Shown here: piece after piece, positions 33,074 to 44,995 of the stretch
How the letters are laid out: the number at the start of each line of letters is the position of its first letter
Position numbering within the stretch: the first letter of the stretch is position 1
Origin: Dipteris shenzhenensis
Lineage: Eukaryota > Polypodiophyta > Polypodiopsida > Gleicheniales
Length of the DNA: 64,000 nt
Strand: one strand, 5' to 3'
Assembly (NCBI GenBank): GCA_047967505.1
Contig: CM106539.1
Notes under the pieces: model-generated
Database searches by the model: none
What the model was told of the DNA's origin: nothing
What the model saw: the letters and a program-made list of their open reading frames with translations, nothing else
Made by a program: the position numbers and the translations under genes

Positions 33074-35441
33074 TTAAAAATGAAAGCTTCGATTAATTAA
33101 ATCATTAGTATGCACCTGCTCACAATGCTCGGGAAGAACAAAAGTACCACTTTCATCGGTCCAAAGTTTGGTGGAGTCTATTGCAAAGAAACTGCTACTG
33201 TCTTTTCTCACTGTCGCATGGGGACTGTTGTAAATAGTTCTAAGCCATTTTACATCAAGAATGAAAATACTAAATTGTTTGAAATCAATTTCATAGATTT
33301 CGCGTATGGTTCCACAATAATCCAACTGTAAGGAGAGAAGATTTGTATCCGAAGCATTTGCTCGGCTATCTTGTATGAAGTTAGCCATGACTCCACAATC
33401 ATACGTGACTCTCTTTGAATCAATGCGTTCCACGTGAAAATGTCGTCCATATGACCATAATGCACTGTACTTTTTGTACTGCAAAAGAGCATCATTAAAA
33501 CAATGAAGACGCATCTATTTTATAGCATATATTGCCACAAATAATTACTTAATTACATCAAGAGGTAAGAAACTTACATGCATCACACATCTAGATGATA
33601 ACTCTCGCTCACGCTCATTTATTTTCTCTCCATCACGTTCGGCTTTACATAGAGCCAATTGTAGCCAATCAAGTGACTTGTGAGTGGGGAGAAGGGGAGA
33701 TCCCATGGATATGGTTGCGGTCGCTTGTACATCACTCTGAATCTCATCCTTGCATTTATTCTTTCTACTTTGGCCGCTTCATATCTCTCAATCCACTTCT
33801 GCATCTCCTTGCTATTGAGGATACAATTTAACTTATTGAATTTCTCCATTTGCTCTTCACTCATCTTTGTTTCAATCCCTTTTCCTTGGGGAACCTTACC
33901 AACAATGTGATCATCATCCTTGTTATCCAAAGCTTGTGGCATATCGGGATCTGTGGATGCAAGAATCTCCATGATATATACTCATGACTCTTGCACAAGC
34001 CATCCCTCTGCCATGCTTTCTTCTGGTCTTGCTCTTTGTCTTACAATCCCTTCAAAGTTTTCATAAACCACTTGAGACAAAACATCCAACGACTGTGAAC
34101 GGTGCCTGTAATGGCTACCTCAACGACTATGTGTACAAGCAAGTGCACTTGAGTTGTCATAATGCTCGAGGTAAAGTGTTTCTCAAGCAAGCATATAGCT
34201 TCAATGGATTCCACCCTAGCCTTCTCGATGCTCGATATGGAGATCTCTTTTTGAGATATCCACCTATTTCACATGCCCATGTAAGATATATTCATAATCA
34301 ATCTACATATTATTCAGCTTAAATTGAAAAAAATGCAATCAATGCGATTTGATAGTAAGCATACCTCACAATACCACTAATCTTGAATATAGCATTTCTA
34401 ACATCTTCTTGTAAGCACCCTTTTATTGTAATTGGGAGGATGAATTTTCAAAGCAACAAAAAAGTCATGTCAATAATATAACATAATCATAATTACACTA
34501 ACGCATCACGATTATCGGTACACTAATCCTATAGGTTAGAATACCTGTAAGACTTGAGCCCACTAAGCTTATTGTCCTTTGAAAATGCTCCTTTCAAGCA
34601 ACGCATGTACCCTATGGGTGTTTGAAAAGAGGCAATGTTCACCTTGACCGCTGCCTCCTCTCTCGTGAGAGGATCCATGTTGCTTTTGGGAGGACAACTT
34701 TTCCTGAAGCACACAATTGGGGCCACAAACGAGACATCCTATTCATAGCATGCAAGTCTTCTCGCACTCCTCTCAAACCCTTGGAACCAACCAAGTGTGC
34801 CCAAATAGTAGCCCCACATTCTTAAAGATATGCATGGGATCCAAGAGATGATTAATTTGTAACTGATCCCAATAAGGAAGCTCGTGAAAGATCGATATTC
34901 TCTTCATACCACGAGGAAATTCCTCTCCATTCACCCTCCAAGCCTGAATCCAGTCACTTGCCTTCAAATATGGTGGTGGTGGATCAAGCTGACCTTCACA
35001 CGCGAGATGGTCTAGCGGAAGGTATCGAGCATGACCATAAACATTTTTTCTCATATGTTTGGAGTATCGTGCAAGCAATTTCAAACCCAGTCCACAAACA
35101 TGACAAGCATGGTACCCACTTGTAACAACTAGTCCTGCATGCTTGCATGAATGTGTTAGTATAAGACATGCGTGCAAAAGAGAGTCATAAAAGCATAATC
35201 CTATATTATACATGTAAAGACACAACCACGTACATGCCCACTCTCCATATCCTAGGTAGTCATGCATGGTCCACATCAAGACTCCTCTATCAAAGGTGCC
35301 ATGTACTCGTCCATATTTTTGGCCTTGTACTTCCCTAGCACAAGTAGTGCAAGCATGAGGTGTCCCTTCTTTATTGTTAGCCATGGTGGGATATTGTAAT
35401 TCACCAAGACTATGGGCTATGTCGACCAAGATGTTGAGCAT
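33074..35441 (-). pseudogene. tnp2-like transposase of CACTA-B, 5'-deleted and broken
   Basis: Minus-strand pieces in order: TNP2 core at 35441-34773 (ACTTCAREVQGQKYG, VLMWTMHDYLGYGEW, HACHVCGLGLKLLARYSKHM, LPYWDQLQINHLLDPMHIF); a probable intron or gap (34.3-34.6 kb); a shortened DUF4218 part near 34.1-34.2 kb; and DUF4216 at 33514-33074 (MRLHCFNDALLQYKKYSALW, DCGVMANFIQDSRANASDT, LDYCGTIREIYEIDFKQFSI, TFVLPEHCEQV). Alignment with element A shows that the N-terminal region is lost. Stops and frame changes remain between the pieces. Several individual segments are more open than in A. Confidence 0.78.
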
Positions 35442-35507
35442 AAGCCAAAAGGATTCACGCCATCCATGGCGAGCCCAAGATGTAAGTTGTGTGGCTCCCT
35501 CGCAAGT

Positions 35508-36300
35508 TCTTTCTTTTTCTCTTATGCTTATGCGCTTTTTCCCTCTTCCTTCTCTTATGCTTATGCTTTTTTTCTCTCTTCTTTTTCCCCTCTTTCGATC
35601 TCTTTCCCCTCTTCCTTCTCTTCTTTTTCCCCTTTTTCAATCTCTTTTCCCCTCTTCCTTCTCTTATGCTTATGCTCTTTTCCCCTCTTCTTTTTCCCCT
35701 CTTTCAATCTCTTTTTCCCCTCTTTCAAACATATGCTTTCTCTCTTTTTCTCTTATGCATATGTTTTTCCTTCTCTTATGCTTATGCTCTTTTCCCCTCT
35801 TCTTTTTTCCCTCTTTCAATCTCTTATGCATATGTTTTTTCTTCTCTTATGCTTATGCTTATGCATGAGCATATGTCTCCTTCTCCTTCTCCTTCTCCTT
35901 TCCTTATCTTCTTTTTCCCTCTCTTTTTCTGTTCTTTTCATAAGCATATGCCTATGCCTATTCTTATGCATGAGCATATGCTCATATGCTTATGCATAAC
36001 CACAAGCATATGCTTTCTCTCGTTTTCTCTTATGCTCATATGCTCATGCATAAGCATAGCATATGCTTTCTTTCTTTTTCTCTTATGCCTATGTTCTTTT
36101 TTCCTCTTCCTTCTCTTATGCTTATGCTTTTTTCCCTCTTCTTTTTCCCCTCTTTCAATCTCTTATGCATATGTTTTTTCTTCTCTTATGCTTATGCATG
36201 AGCATATGTCTCCTTCTCCTTCTCCTTTCCTTCTCTTCTTTTTCTCTCTCTTTTTCTCTTCTTTTCATAAGCCTATGCCTATGCTTATGCTTATACATAA
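35508..36300. repeat. Pyrimidine/tatgcttatgc repeat block of CACTA-B
   Basis: Same composition and motifs as 6189-7615, but shorter. It abuts the deleted tnp2 gene. Its long ORFs are compositional. Confidence 0.8.
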
Positions 36301-36327
36301 TTTTGGAGACATACTTTTGGTCTCTAT

Positions 36328-36350
36328 TATATATATATATATATATATAT
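36328..36350. repeat. (AT)n microsatellite
   Basis: Eleven or so AT units directly after the pyrimidine block of element B. Confidence 0.8.
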
Positions 36351-36570
36351 GAAAATCTTATTGGATTCAACTTGTCTTTCATAAATATTTGTCTTTTCAA
36401 ATTTGGCTTTTCATAATTGTCTTAAGTAAATAATTGTCCTTTCATATTTATCCTTTATTCGTTGATGTCATTTCATAATTTTCACAAGTGATTAATTGCT
36501 TGTCCGTAATTTCTTGAGCTTGAATTTCATAATTGTCTCAAGTAATTAATTGTCTTTTCGCTTCTTACCC

Positions 36571-36842
36571 GCTCTTGTTTCTTGTTTTTTGTTTTCGTGT
36601 TTGTGTCTACGTTTGTCTAATCTCCCCAAATTAGACATGGGATCACGTCGCACGTCCGATGAGTACAGAAACCCTCGTAGGAGGAGACATCATGATCTTT
36701 TTTCTCGCTCTTGTTTTTTGTTTTTTGTTTTCGTGTTTGTGTCTACGTTTGTCTAATCTCCCCAAATTAGACATGGGATCACGTCGCACGTCCGATGAGT
36801 ACAGAAACCCTCATAGGAGGAGACGTCATGATCTTTTTTCTC
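36571..36842 (+). repeat. 136-bp tandem duplication over the tnpA start of CACTA-B
   Basis: The segment starting gctcttgttt at 36571 recurs at 36707 and includes the start codon context acatgggatcacgtcgcacg. The start and the first codons of the tnpA-like gene are therefore present twice (ATG near 36636 and 36772). Confidence 0.85.
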
Positions 36843-38314
36843 CAGAGGAATTTGATTCCACTCAGGCCACCTCAGAAGCCTACCCCTGCGACCACCCCCG
36901 GCCCGACTCCTCTCAGATGTAGCACTGTGACTATCCCTTGGGGAACTCCTTTGCCAATAGTCCATGGCTTTGTCGAGAGTCTTGACGAGTTTGTCGCATA
37001 GATGACCAATACGGAGGTAGCGAGATTCTTCTCTCTACTATCCTAGTGGACCTGAGCAAATCCCTCTCCTACATCGACGGCTGGACCCACTGTCTAGCCA
37101 TCCCCTCTAGCCTCTTCGACTGAGGGGTCATCATCTAGGCATGCCCATCATAAGGGAAGGAAGAGTAGGAGGGGTTGCTTATCTTGTGCTGACTCGGGAG
37201 ATGTAGACGAGTCAGCACACTCACATCCATACCGGTCTCCACTTGGTTCCGAGACCCAATACCAGTCAGGTCCCTTGCCCTCTCCTACTCCCACTGCTAC
37301 TCCTCGCTCCATAAGCGCTTGCACAAACACCACTCGCTCTGACTCTGCCACTACCATGAGTCCTCCTTACCTGGTCGAGGAGCTGTCCTATGAAATCATG
37401 GTTGCTGGAGAGATAATAGAAAATAAAAAGGGCGTAGCAGTGATGGCCACCATGAGGCAGTTGATGAGCCACCACCTCAGGAGCGGCATAGCTACTGACT
37501 GGCGGTACCAAGATGAGGGAAAGAAGTAGGCAGTCATTGATGAATTAAAAAGACAATATCCTAACCCTTGGGAGTTCATTTCGGATTACATGATAGAGCA
37601 CATGGGGGTCCTCTTGAAGCATCGTAGGTCAACCTTGCATACTTCCATCGCAAAGGGAAGGCTAAACCCAGCTAGATAGACAAAGATGATTGGAAGTTTT
37701 TCAAGTAGTAGTACAGGGTCCACCATCCAGAACTATTTGAGGGTCAGAGGAGGGCTGTGAGGAGATTGCTGGACTCCGTAGGTACTTCGCACTTTGGTGT
37801 AGGCAGACGGTTGGTGTTCGAGGCAACTGTGGTAAGTCTACTTCTTCTGATTTAATGTATTGTTATATTTGTTTTACTACATATTGCATGCACTTTATCT
37901 AACTCTTGTAAATTGAGCCCACAGCAACTTGCGATGGGTCGCCTTCCTACAGACACAGAGACAAGATGCGCGTTTCGTGTAGAAAAAAGCCATGGTTTAT
38001 TGAGAAGGAGGCATTGGGAGCGACAGTTGATTGGGCTGAGGTGGCTGCTCGGACGGTATAAGTCTACTCCCACTTGTAATATCACTTTTTAAATTGTTTT
38101 ATTCTTTAAGTTCCAATCTAATTTTCAATTAATATGGTTTCACTCTTAGAATCAAAGCTTGAACGTCCCATCAGTGGAGGTGAGTGGTGATGATGAGGGA
38201 TTAGGCTTACACAGCTTCGACGAGGGCTAGGGATCAGGCACAACTCACAAGGGCTAGGGATCAGGCCAGCGCGATGAGGATGAGGATGACAATTTAGATG
38301 AGCAGCAGCAGTAG
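36636..38314 (+). pseudogene. tnpA-like gene of CACTA-B, with several stops
   Basis: It is collinear with 7686-9254. Landmarks are MGSRRTSDEYRNP, ELSYEIMVAGEIIENKKG, MATMRQLMSHHLRSGIATDW, a donor gtaagtct near 37830, an acceptor ccacag near 37923, and the end GATGAGCAGCAGCAGTAG. It carries in-frame TAG codons, including one after FVA shared with elements A and C, and frame changes after 37529. Non-functional. Confidence 0.65.
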
Positions 38315-38555
38315 TAGTAGTAGTATTAGTAGTAGTTTGTATATACTTCGCCATGTATATGCTTTTGTATATCGGCTCATTTGAGCAATTTTGTATCACC
38401 CTTTTCAAAAGGGTAATTTTGTAACAATCAATGTTATATATCTTCAACATGTATATGCTTCTCTTGCTCGGTTCATTTGAGCGATTTTGTATCACCTTTT
38501 CCACAAGGGAAATTTTGTAACAAAAGACATTCTTTTGTAATTACTAAATAAAAAA

Positions 38556-38607
38556 CATTAGTGGGGAAAAACAGGGCTTGTTGTGGCCCTATTTAGCCCC
38601 ACTAATG
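38556..38607. repeat. Conserved hairpin near the right end of CACTA-B
   Basis: Same arms and ttgttgtg loop as 9487-9538, with a few arm substitutions. Flanked by A and T runs. Confidence 0.85.
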
Positions 38608-38807
38608 TTTTTTCTTAGCTTCTGTTAATCATTGCTATATAGCAACGTTTACCAGCATCGCTATATAGTGATGCTTATATAGCAACCATTCTTTTTCGAT
38701 ACTTATAGCGACATAAATACCGACCTTTGCACCCGTTTAAAAAAAACTTTTTAGTGTAAAAAAGGTCGGTATTTCCGTCAGAAAAGGACCTATGCCTTGT
38801 ATTGCAT

Positions 38808-40273
38808 TTCCTTCTTTCAAAAACCAATGGGAAACATGCATTGCGTGGCCTCTTAATATAGCTATGACTATGATGCATTGTTGTAATTCCTTTGTTGCTT
38901 GGATAGTTTATGCTCCCAATTAAAGTGAAAGAATGCTTATCAGAAGATGTTAGAATAGCTATCTCTACAAGATCAGTGGCATTGTGAGATATGCTATCAC
39001 ACCACCTTAGCTATATTTCATTCAATTTTGAATGATCAATAGAAAATTATAAATCTTACATGGGCATGTGAAATAGGTCGATCTCTCAAAAAGATATCTC
39101 TGTATCGAGCATCGAGAAGGACAAGGTGGCCCCCATCAAAGCTATGTGCTTGCTTGAGAACCACTTTCCCTCAAGCATTATGATGACTCAAGTGCACTTA
39201 CTTCTACACATAGTTGATAAGGTCACCATTGTAGGAACCTTTCATAGTTGTTGAATGTTTTTCCTTGAATGGGTTGTCTAAACTTTGAAGGGATTTATAA
39301 GGCAAAGTGCAAGACCCAAAGAAAGAATGGCAAAGGGATGGCTTTTCCAAGAGTCCAGAGTATATATCACAGAGTCTCTTGCATCCATGAATCCCTATAT
39401 GCCACATGCATGGCATAATGAGGATGATGATTGTATCATTGCCAAGATTCCCTAAGGAAAAGGGATTGAAAGAAAACTGAGCAAAGAACAAAGGGACAAA
39501 TTCAACAGTTGTGTATCCTTAGTAGCAAGGAGATGCAAAAGTGGATTTGAATTAGAGGCCAAAGTAGAAACCATAAATTCAAGGATAAGATTTAGAGTCT
39601 TGTATAGGCGAGCATAATCATATCCAATAGATCTTACTGTTCTTCCCAAAGACATGTCATGTGATTGGCTACAACAGGCTCTTCATAAAGCCAAAGATGA
39701 TGGAGAGATAGTATGCAAGTGAGAGTGAGAGTTTGCATGAGGATGTATGGTAGATGTACCAATTATTTTATTCAGGTCGTAATTGCTATAAAATGCATCC
39801 TCAATATTGTTTTAATCATGTTATTTTGTAGTACAAAAAGTACAAGGCATTATGGGCATATGAATGGCATTTTCATTTGGAATGCATTGATTTAAAGAGA
39901 GTCACATATAATTGTGGAGTCATGGCCAACTTCATACAAGAAAGTCGGGCAAGTGCTTCTGATACCAATCTTCTCTCCTCATGATTGGATTATTGTGGGA
40001 CCATACACAATATTTGAAGCTGATTTTAGATGATTTAGTATTTTCATTCTTGATGTAAAATGGTTTAGAACTATCTACAATGGTGGACCCAATGCTACAG
40101 CCAGAAGACAATAGTGGTTTCTTTGGCATAGACTCCATCAAACTCTAGAATGATGAAAGTGATACTTTTTTTCTTTCCAAGCATACGGTGAGTAGGTATT
40201 ACTAATCAACTAATTAAGTTGATGCTTTTGTTTTTAAAGAATTGGTACATGTTCATATATTATTAAGCATAAA
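38808..40273 (+). pseudogene. CACTA fragment D, intron, DUF4218 and DUF4216 parts (right of insertion B)
   Basis: It continues the fragment that starts at 31760. A stretch matching the non-coding gap of element B (38.8-39.05 kb) is followed by a DUF4218 relic from about 39130 (CLLENHFPSSIMMTQVHLLL-like reading) and a DUF4216 relic from about 39830 (YKKYKALW.., NCGVMANFIQESRASASDT). Stops and frame changes are numerous. It ends at the terminus of CACTA-C (40274). The downstream sequence expected of a tnp2 element is not found after that element. Confidence 0.65.
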
Positions 40274-40374
40274 TCACTACAAGGCACAGGCCATTTTTCG
40301 ATGAAAATACTAACCTTTTTTACACTAATATTTTTTTTTTACAAGTGCAAAGGTCGGTATTTATGTCGCTATTA

Positions 40375-40480
40375 GCATCGAAAAAGAACAATCGCTATAT
40401 AAGTTTCACTATATAGTGACACTAGTAAACATCGCTATATAGCGACACTGGTAAACATCGCTATATAGCGACGATTAACA
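40375..40480. repeat. Subterminal palindromic repeats of CACTA-C
   Basis: Three or four spaced gctatatag(c/t)gac copies follow the terminus at 40274, inverted relative to A. Confidence 0.75.
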
Positions 40481-40494
40481 GAAGCTCAAGAAAA

Positions 40495-40546
40495 CATTAG
40501 TGGGACTAAACAGGGCCACAACAAGCCCTATTTTGCCCCACTAATG
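40495..40546. repeat. Conserved hairpin of CACTA-C (inverted)
   Basis: Reverse complement of the A and B hairpins. The loop reads cacaacaa on the plus strand. Confidence 0.85.
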
Positions 40547-40786
40547 TTTTTTTTAAGTAATTACAAAAGAATGTTGTTTGTTACAAAATTTTCCTTATGA
40601 AAGGGGTTATACAAGATCACTCAAATGAGCTGAGTGACAAAAGCATATACATCCCAAAGATATAAAACATTGTTTGTTACAAAATTACCCTTTCGAAAAG
40701 GGTGATAAAAAATCGCTCAAACGACCCGATGTACATAAGCATATATATGCCGAAGTATAGACAAACTACTACTAATACTACTACTA

Positions 40787-41514
40787 CTACTGCTCATCTA
40801 AATCGTCGTCCTTATTGCGTTGGCCTAATCCTTGGCCCTCGTGAGCTGTGCCTGATCCCTGGCCCTCGTGAGCTACACCTGATTCCTAGCCCTCATGAGC
40901 TGCGCCTAATCCCTGGCCCTCATCAAAGCTTTGAAAATAGATTGAAACTTAAACAATAAAACAATTTAACAAGTGAGATTATAAGTGGGAGTAGACTTAT
41001 ATTGTGTGAGCAGCCACCTCAGCCCAATCAACCGTTGCTCCCATGGCCTCCATCTCAATAAGACATCTCAATAAGACACGGCTTTGTTCCTATGCGAAAC
41101 CTGCATCTCTTCTCTGTGTCTATGGGAAGGTGACCCATTGCAACTTATTATGGGCCCAATTTACGAGAGTTAGATAAAGTGCATGCAACATATAAAACAA
41201 ATAGAACAATAAATTAAATGAGAATAAGTAGACTTACCAGGTTGCCTCGAACACCAACCATCCACCTGCACCAAAGTGCGAAGTACCTACGGAGTCCAGT
41301 CATCTCCTTACAGCCCTCCTCTAACCCTTAAACATTTCAGGATGGTCCCTATACCGCTTCTTCAAAAACTTCCAATCAGCTTTGTCTGCCCAGCTAGGTT
41401 TAGCCTTCCCCTTTGTGATGGAAGTACACAAGGTTGACCCACGATGCTTCAAGACCCCACCCATGCGCTCTCGCATGTAATTCTCATTGAACTCCCAATT
41501 TGGGGGGTTAGGGT
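40787..41514 (-). pseudogene. tnpA-like gene of CACTA-C, 3' part (interrupted by hAT-2)
   Basis: Minus-strand exons are collinear with element A, including the EFNENYMRERMGGVLKHRG segment, a splice donor ggtaagtct near 41237 and the Asp/Glu-rich end before GAT GAG CAG TAG. The coding sequence is cut at the target duplication gttagggt (41507-41514). It resumes at 52907. Confidence 0.75.
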
Positions 41515-41881
41515 CAGGGATGTTTTTATCGAAGGTATAGAAATATATTATTATAATATACTGGCGAAATTTTTCATAAATTATTTTTAAAAGTTTCAAA
41601 GAATTGGCGAATTATATCTTTTGTTATAATTTTTGTTTCAAAACTTGGCTAAATATTCTAGGACATTTAAAAAACTTTCAATTTTTACAAATATATTAAA
41701 AACTAATTATATTAAAAACTCTGTCTCTTCCGTTTTACATAATTTCAAAATACATGAAATAGCTAGCATTTAGGATACTGTAGAGTATGCAAAACATAAA
41801 ATTGTTTAAGGATAATGAATATCCTTCAAATCCAATGGGGGAAGAAAATTCTCAAAGTCTAGTTTAAATAGTCCAAAAAAA

Positions 41882-44569
41882 CTAATTATAGCCTTTTCTT
41901 TTACAGCTTGACTTCCAGAGTGCTAATGCTCTATCATACGGAAAGCTACTAACATCATAAGAACAAAAATATAATCTCAAGCTAAGATCTAAGTTATCAT
42001 CTAGCTTATTACGAAGCTTATTTTTCAAGTAACCGAGAGTACTAAAACACCTTTCATCCTCAACTGAGCCAAGAATAAAGGTTTGACATAAATTTGCAAG
42101 CTTAAAGTACTCAGAAATGTTATCTTGTAGGAATGTACTGCGAGAGAGCTCGTTCCAAAGCCGAACCATCGAACCTTGCATTTGAACATTTTCCATTAAA
42201 TTACTTTGCTGGTGCATGACTTCTCCAAAAAGGGAAGATTGTGAATAAAGCTTTCCAAAATCCAACAAACCATTGTACTTTATATTGTCCATGTCAATGT
42301 CCCGTCCAAAATGTTTTTTGAGAGCATCTAAATGATTCTTTAGACCTGCTTTGATATTTTCATAAGATCCATTGACCCAAAAATGTGGAAATAGGATGGT
42401 AAATGCTTCCATTAGGTCATTTCGTGGAAACCTACTTCTAATCTCATCTACCACTGCACTTGCAACTTCACTAAGGGCATTTTTCACCGTTTGTACTTTC
42501 TTTAAAAAAGCCTCTTTTTTAATGTATTGTAGTCTTTTCTGTCGTTTGTTTTCTCTTGTCATCCTGAAAATCTGATTGTTTGCACGAAGGCAAACATATC
42601 CTTCCTGGTCACATGTTAAAAGTGAGGAATCCCCATCTAGGTCTATTAAACTTTTCCAATCTTTGAACAATTTCTCGTCTTGAAAACTGGAGCTTGACTT
42701 CTTATCGTATGCTGTTGTTATACTCAAATTAGTGAGTTTTATTGCCTTGACATATTCATTGATATAAATATCCTTCGATTGCGACATTTTACTCAACATA
42801 TTCATTTTGTCTAAAAGTGGAATAATTCCACACAATCCCAATATCGAATCTATGTTGGTCAGTTTATGATACAAAATATCTGCCTTTTCAACCTCTTCTT
42901 CTACCTCCATGTGCATTAAATAGACCAAAGTCCTGTATTCATCCCATAATCTTTTCACTGGCTGAACCAAAGATATCCATCTAGTATCCACACTCTTCAA
43001 AATCTTCCTCCCTTTTGTACCCACTGCTTCTGCAATAACTCTAAATTGATTGTATCTTTTTGGACTCTTGCAAAAGTAAGAGTAGCTTTTTTTAACCAAC
43101 GTCTCGATTCGTTGTACTGATGGAAATGTGGACACAACTTTGTAAGCTAGATTTGTGCGATGAGCCATACAATGTATCCCAACACAGTAAGGAGCATATT
43201 TTGTTTCTATTTGTACAGAGACACCATTCCGACAACCTTGCAAGACTGAAGCACCATCACATGCAAAACAAACAAGTTTCTTGACCATCTCAGACTCTGT
43301 CACACCTCCATACTCTTTTAAAGCTTGGATCAAAACTTGCACTAAGTTATTAGCATTGGATTGTGAATCAAGTTTGTGTACATGTAAAAAATATGGTTTT
43401 CTCTTATTGTTTTCCACCACGTACAAATGCATTCCCAACCACGATGTAGTATCCACAGCTGTGTACTCATCCAATGACACAGAAAAAAACTCTGCAAGTT
43501 TTAAAGTCTCCTTTAAATCATCAATTATGACTTGGTTCATGTGGTTAGCCATATCTGTTGCACTACTCCTTGACCAATGCATGCTTGCCAAATTAGGAAC
43601 ATCCAAAAATTGAAGATATGATTGGTAACCCGAGAAGTCTATCAGTGAGTGGCCTTGCTTCAATATTTGCATGATAGTTGAGAATTGCACTATCTTTTCT
43701 CTATCAACCTGATCATCGATACATTCCCAACGCTTTTTCAATGATCCTTCACTTTTATTTCTGCTAGACTCTTGTGCAAGCAAGAACTTATTGTACTCAA
43801 TCTCATTTTTTAAGTGGCGGTTATTTTCCTTGTCCCATTCTTTGATCACTTTCTTTTCATTACTTGTATCTTCTACAGTCTTGTAAACCTTCCCACAATG
43901 CTTCTCAATTGTATCAATCTTCAATTGTAACCGTGCCTCCTTTTTCCTTGCCCATGTGCATATTTTACAAATGGCCCACTTTGGTGCATCCCCAGTGTCC
44001 ACTTGTTCTATGTCTAACCAAGGATATTTGGCTACCCAATCTTCTTGAAAATTCCTACGAATATCCCAAGCTCTCTTTCTCTTCTGCTTACTTGAAGAGT
44101 TGCAACCTTGTGATGCATTATCAATGGCTTCTTTAGTTGGTGTTGACATTGATGATACTGTTTCTGACATTTTTCCACTTTCCAATCCAGTTAAATCCAC
44201 TACCTCATTATTTGTCAATGATGTGCCAGCTGATGAATTTTCAATTCCAATTGCATTCCCTTGATTACAGTTTTGTGATCCTATCTTCCCTGCTTCCAAG
44301 ACTTGAAAACTCAAATCCCTGTTAAAACTATCATCGTTAAGTAGTGATCTAGAACATTGATTTCTAGCATGATGCATTGTGCCCGGAGCATGTTCAGGAG
44401 TCCCATAAATTGCTTCATGATTCATGGATGATGAACTTGAGAGTAAATTCTCTGGTGTACTTGATGTTGTAAACATGTTTAGATTAGTGCCCAATGATGT
44501 GGAAGGTAATAAGAAAGATGTCATTTTTGTATTTTTCTCTAGAGCTTGAACTTTCTTCTTTCTTCCCAT
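41882..44569 (-). CDS. Intact hAT transposase of hAT-2 (895 aa)
   Basis: It should excise and reinsert hAT-2 through the terminal repeats. The N-terminal 160 residues are Ser/Thr/Asn-rich and low complexity. A zinc-finger-like region lies near residues 201-225 (CKICTWARKK.. TIEKHCGKV). The hAT RNase H-like catalytic fold shows SLDEYT (D367), ACDGAS (D438), the insertion-domain motif HCMAHRTNLA (residues 466-475) and VDTRW. The C-terminal dimerisation region has ILGSVEDERCFSTLGYLKNK, with the third acidic residue at E839. The DNA is a single open frame ending TAG. An acceptor-like ttttttaaacag lies 10 bp before the ATG, suggesting a spliced leader. It belongs to a different hAT lineage from hAT-1. 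No disabling change is seen. Confidence 0.9.
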   Translation of the reverse strand: MGRKKKVQALEKNTKMTSFLLPSTSLGTNLNMFTTSSTPENLLSSSSSMNHEAIYGTPEHAPGTMHHARNQCSRSLLNDDSFNRDLSFQVLEAGKIGSQNCNQGNAIGIENSSAGTSLTNNEVVDLTGLESGKMSETVSSMSTPTKEAIDNASQGCNSSSKQKRKRAWDIRRNFQEDWVAKYPWLDIEQVDTGDAPKWAICKICTWARKKEARLQLKIDTIEKHCGKVYKTVEDTSNEKKVIKEWDKENNRHLKNEIEYNKFLLAQESSRNKSEGSLKKRWECIDDQVDREKIVQFSTIMQILKQGHSLIDFSGYQSYLQFLDVPNLASMHWSRSSATDMANHMNQVIIDDLKETLKLAEFFSVSLDEYTAVDTTSWLGMHLYVVENNKRKPYFLHVHKLDSQSNANNLVQVLIQALKEYGGVTESEMVKKLVCFACDGASVLQGCRNGVSVQIETKYAPYCVGIHCMAHRTNLAYKVVSTFPSVQRIETLVKKSYSYFCKSPKRYNQFRVIAEAVGTKGRKILKSVDTRWISLVQPVKRLWDEYRTLVYLMHMEVEEEVEKADILYHKLTNIDSILGLCGIIPLLDKMNMLSKMSQSKDIYINEYVKAIKLTNLSITTAYDKKSSSSFQDEKLFKDWKSLIDLDGDSSLLTCDQEGYVCLRANNQIFRMTRENKRQKRLQYIKKEAFLKKVQTVKNALSEVASAVVDEIRSRFPRNDLMEAFTILFPHFWVNGSYENIKAGLKNHLDALKKHFGRDIDMDNIKYNGLLDFGKLYSQSSLFGEVMHQQSNLMENVQMQGSMVRLWNELSRSTFLQDNISEYFKLANLCQTFILGSVEDERCFSTLGYLKNKLRNKLDDNLDLSLRLYFCSYDVSSFPYDRALALWKSSCKRKGYN

Positions 44570-44825
44570 GATAAGTACCTGTTTAAAAAATTATGTCTTT
44601 ATTAGTTGAGCATAAAATAGAACATAATTTCTTTTCTCTAAACACATGCTGAAAAAATAGCATAATAATTCTTATCCTTATAAAATTATGTGCACTTCAC
44701 GTGTGTTGCAAATCAAGTATAACACACCTTCCAAGAGAAGAAATACTTTAATTTATTTTCATACAAATCTACTATATGAATACAAAATGAATATAAGTCC
44801 ACCACATGAATACAACAACAAGATA

Positions 44826-44995
44826 TTGCTAGCTTCAAAGCAACATTCATCTCATCAAGGGGCTGCATTGCTAGACTTGCATTACATCCAAAGCAACATT
44901 TAAAGGTAGACTGAGTATATTTTCTATGTTGCTAGCTTCAAAGCAACATTCATCTCATCAAGGGGTCGCATTGCTAGACTTGCATTACATCCAAA
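44826..44995. repeat. 67-bp direct duplication spanning the kinase 3' end
   Basis: The segment from ttgctagcttcaaagcaac to acttgcattacatccaaa occurs at 44826-44892 and 44929-44995, with two substitutions. The second copy is the last coding part of the kinase ORF. The first lies beyond its stop, between kinase and transposase. Confidence 0.9.

Larger units (their letters stand above)
32142..38804. mobile_element. CACTA DNA transposon B, inserted in fragment D
   Basis: The left end is CACTACTACACACGGGTCC. The right end on the minus strand is CAATACAAGGCATAGGTCC, with one change from CACTA. The 3-bp duplication cat lies at 32139-32141 and 38805-38807. The gene layout matches element A (minus tnp2, repeat block, plus tnpA). 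An internal deletion removes the 5' part of tnp2 and the region carrying A's internal palindromes, joining transposase sequence directly to the pyrimidine block at about 35508. It is non-autonomous. Confidence 0.9.
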
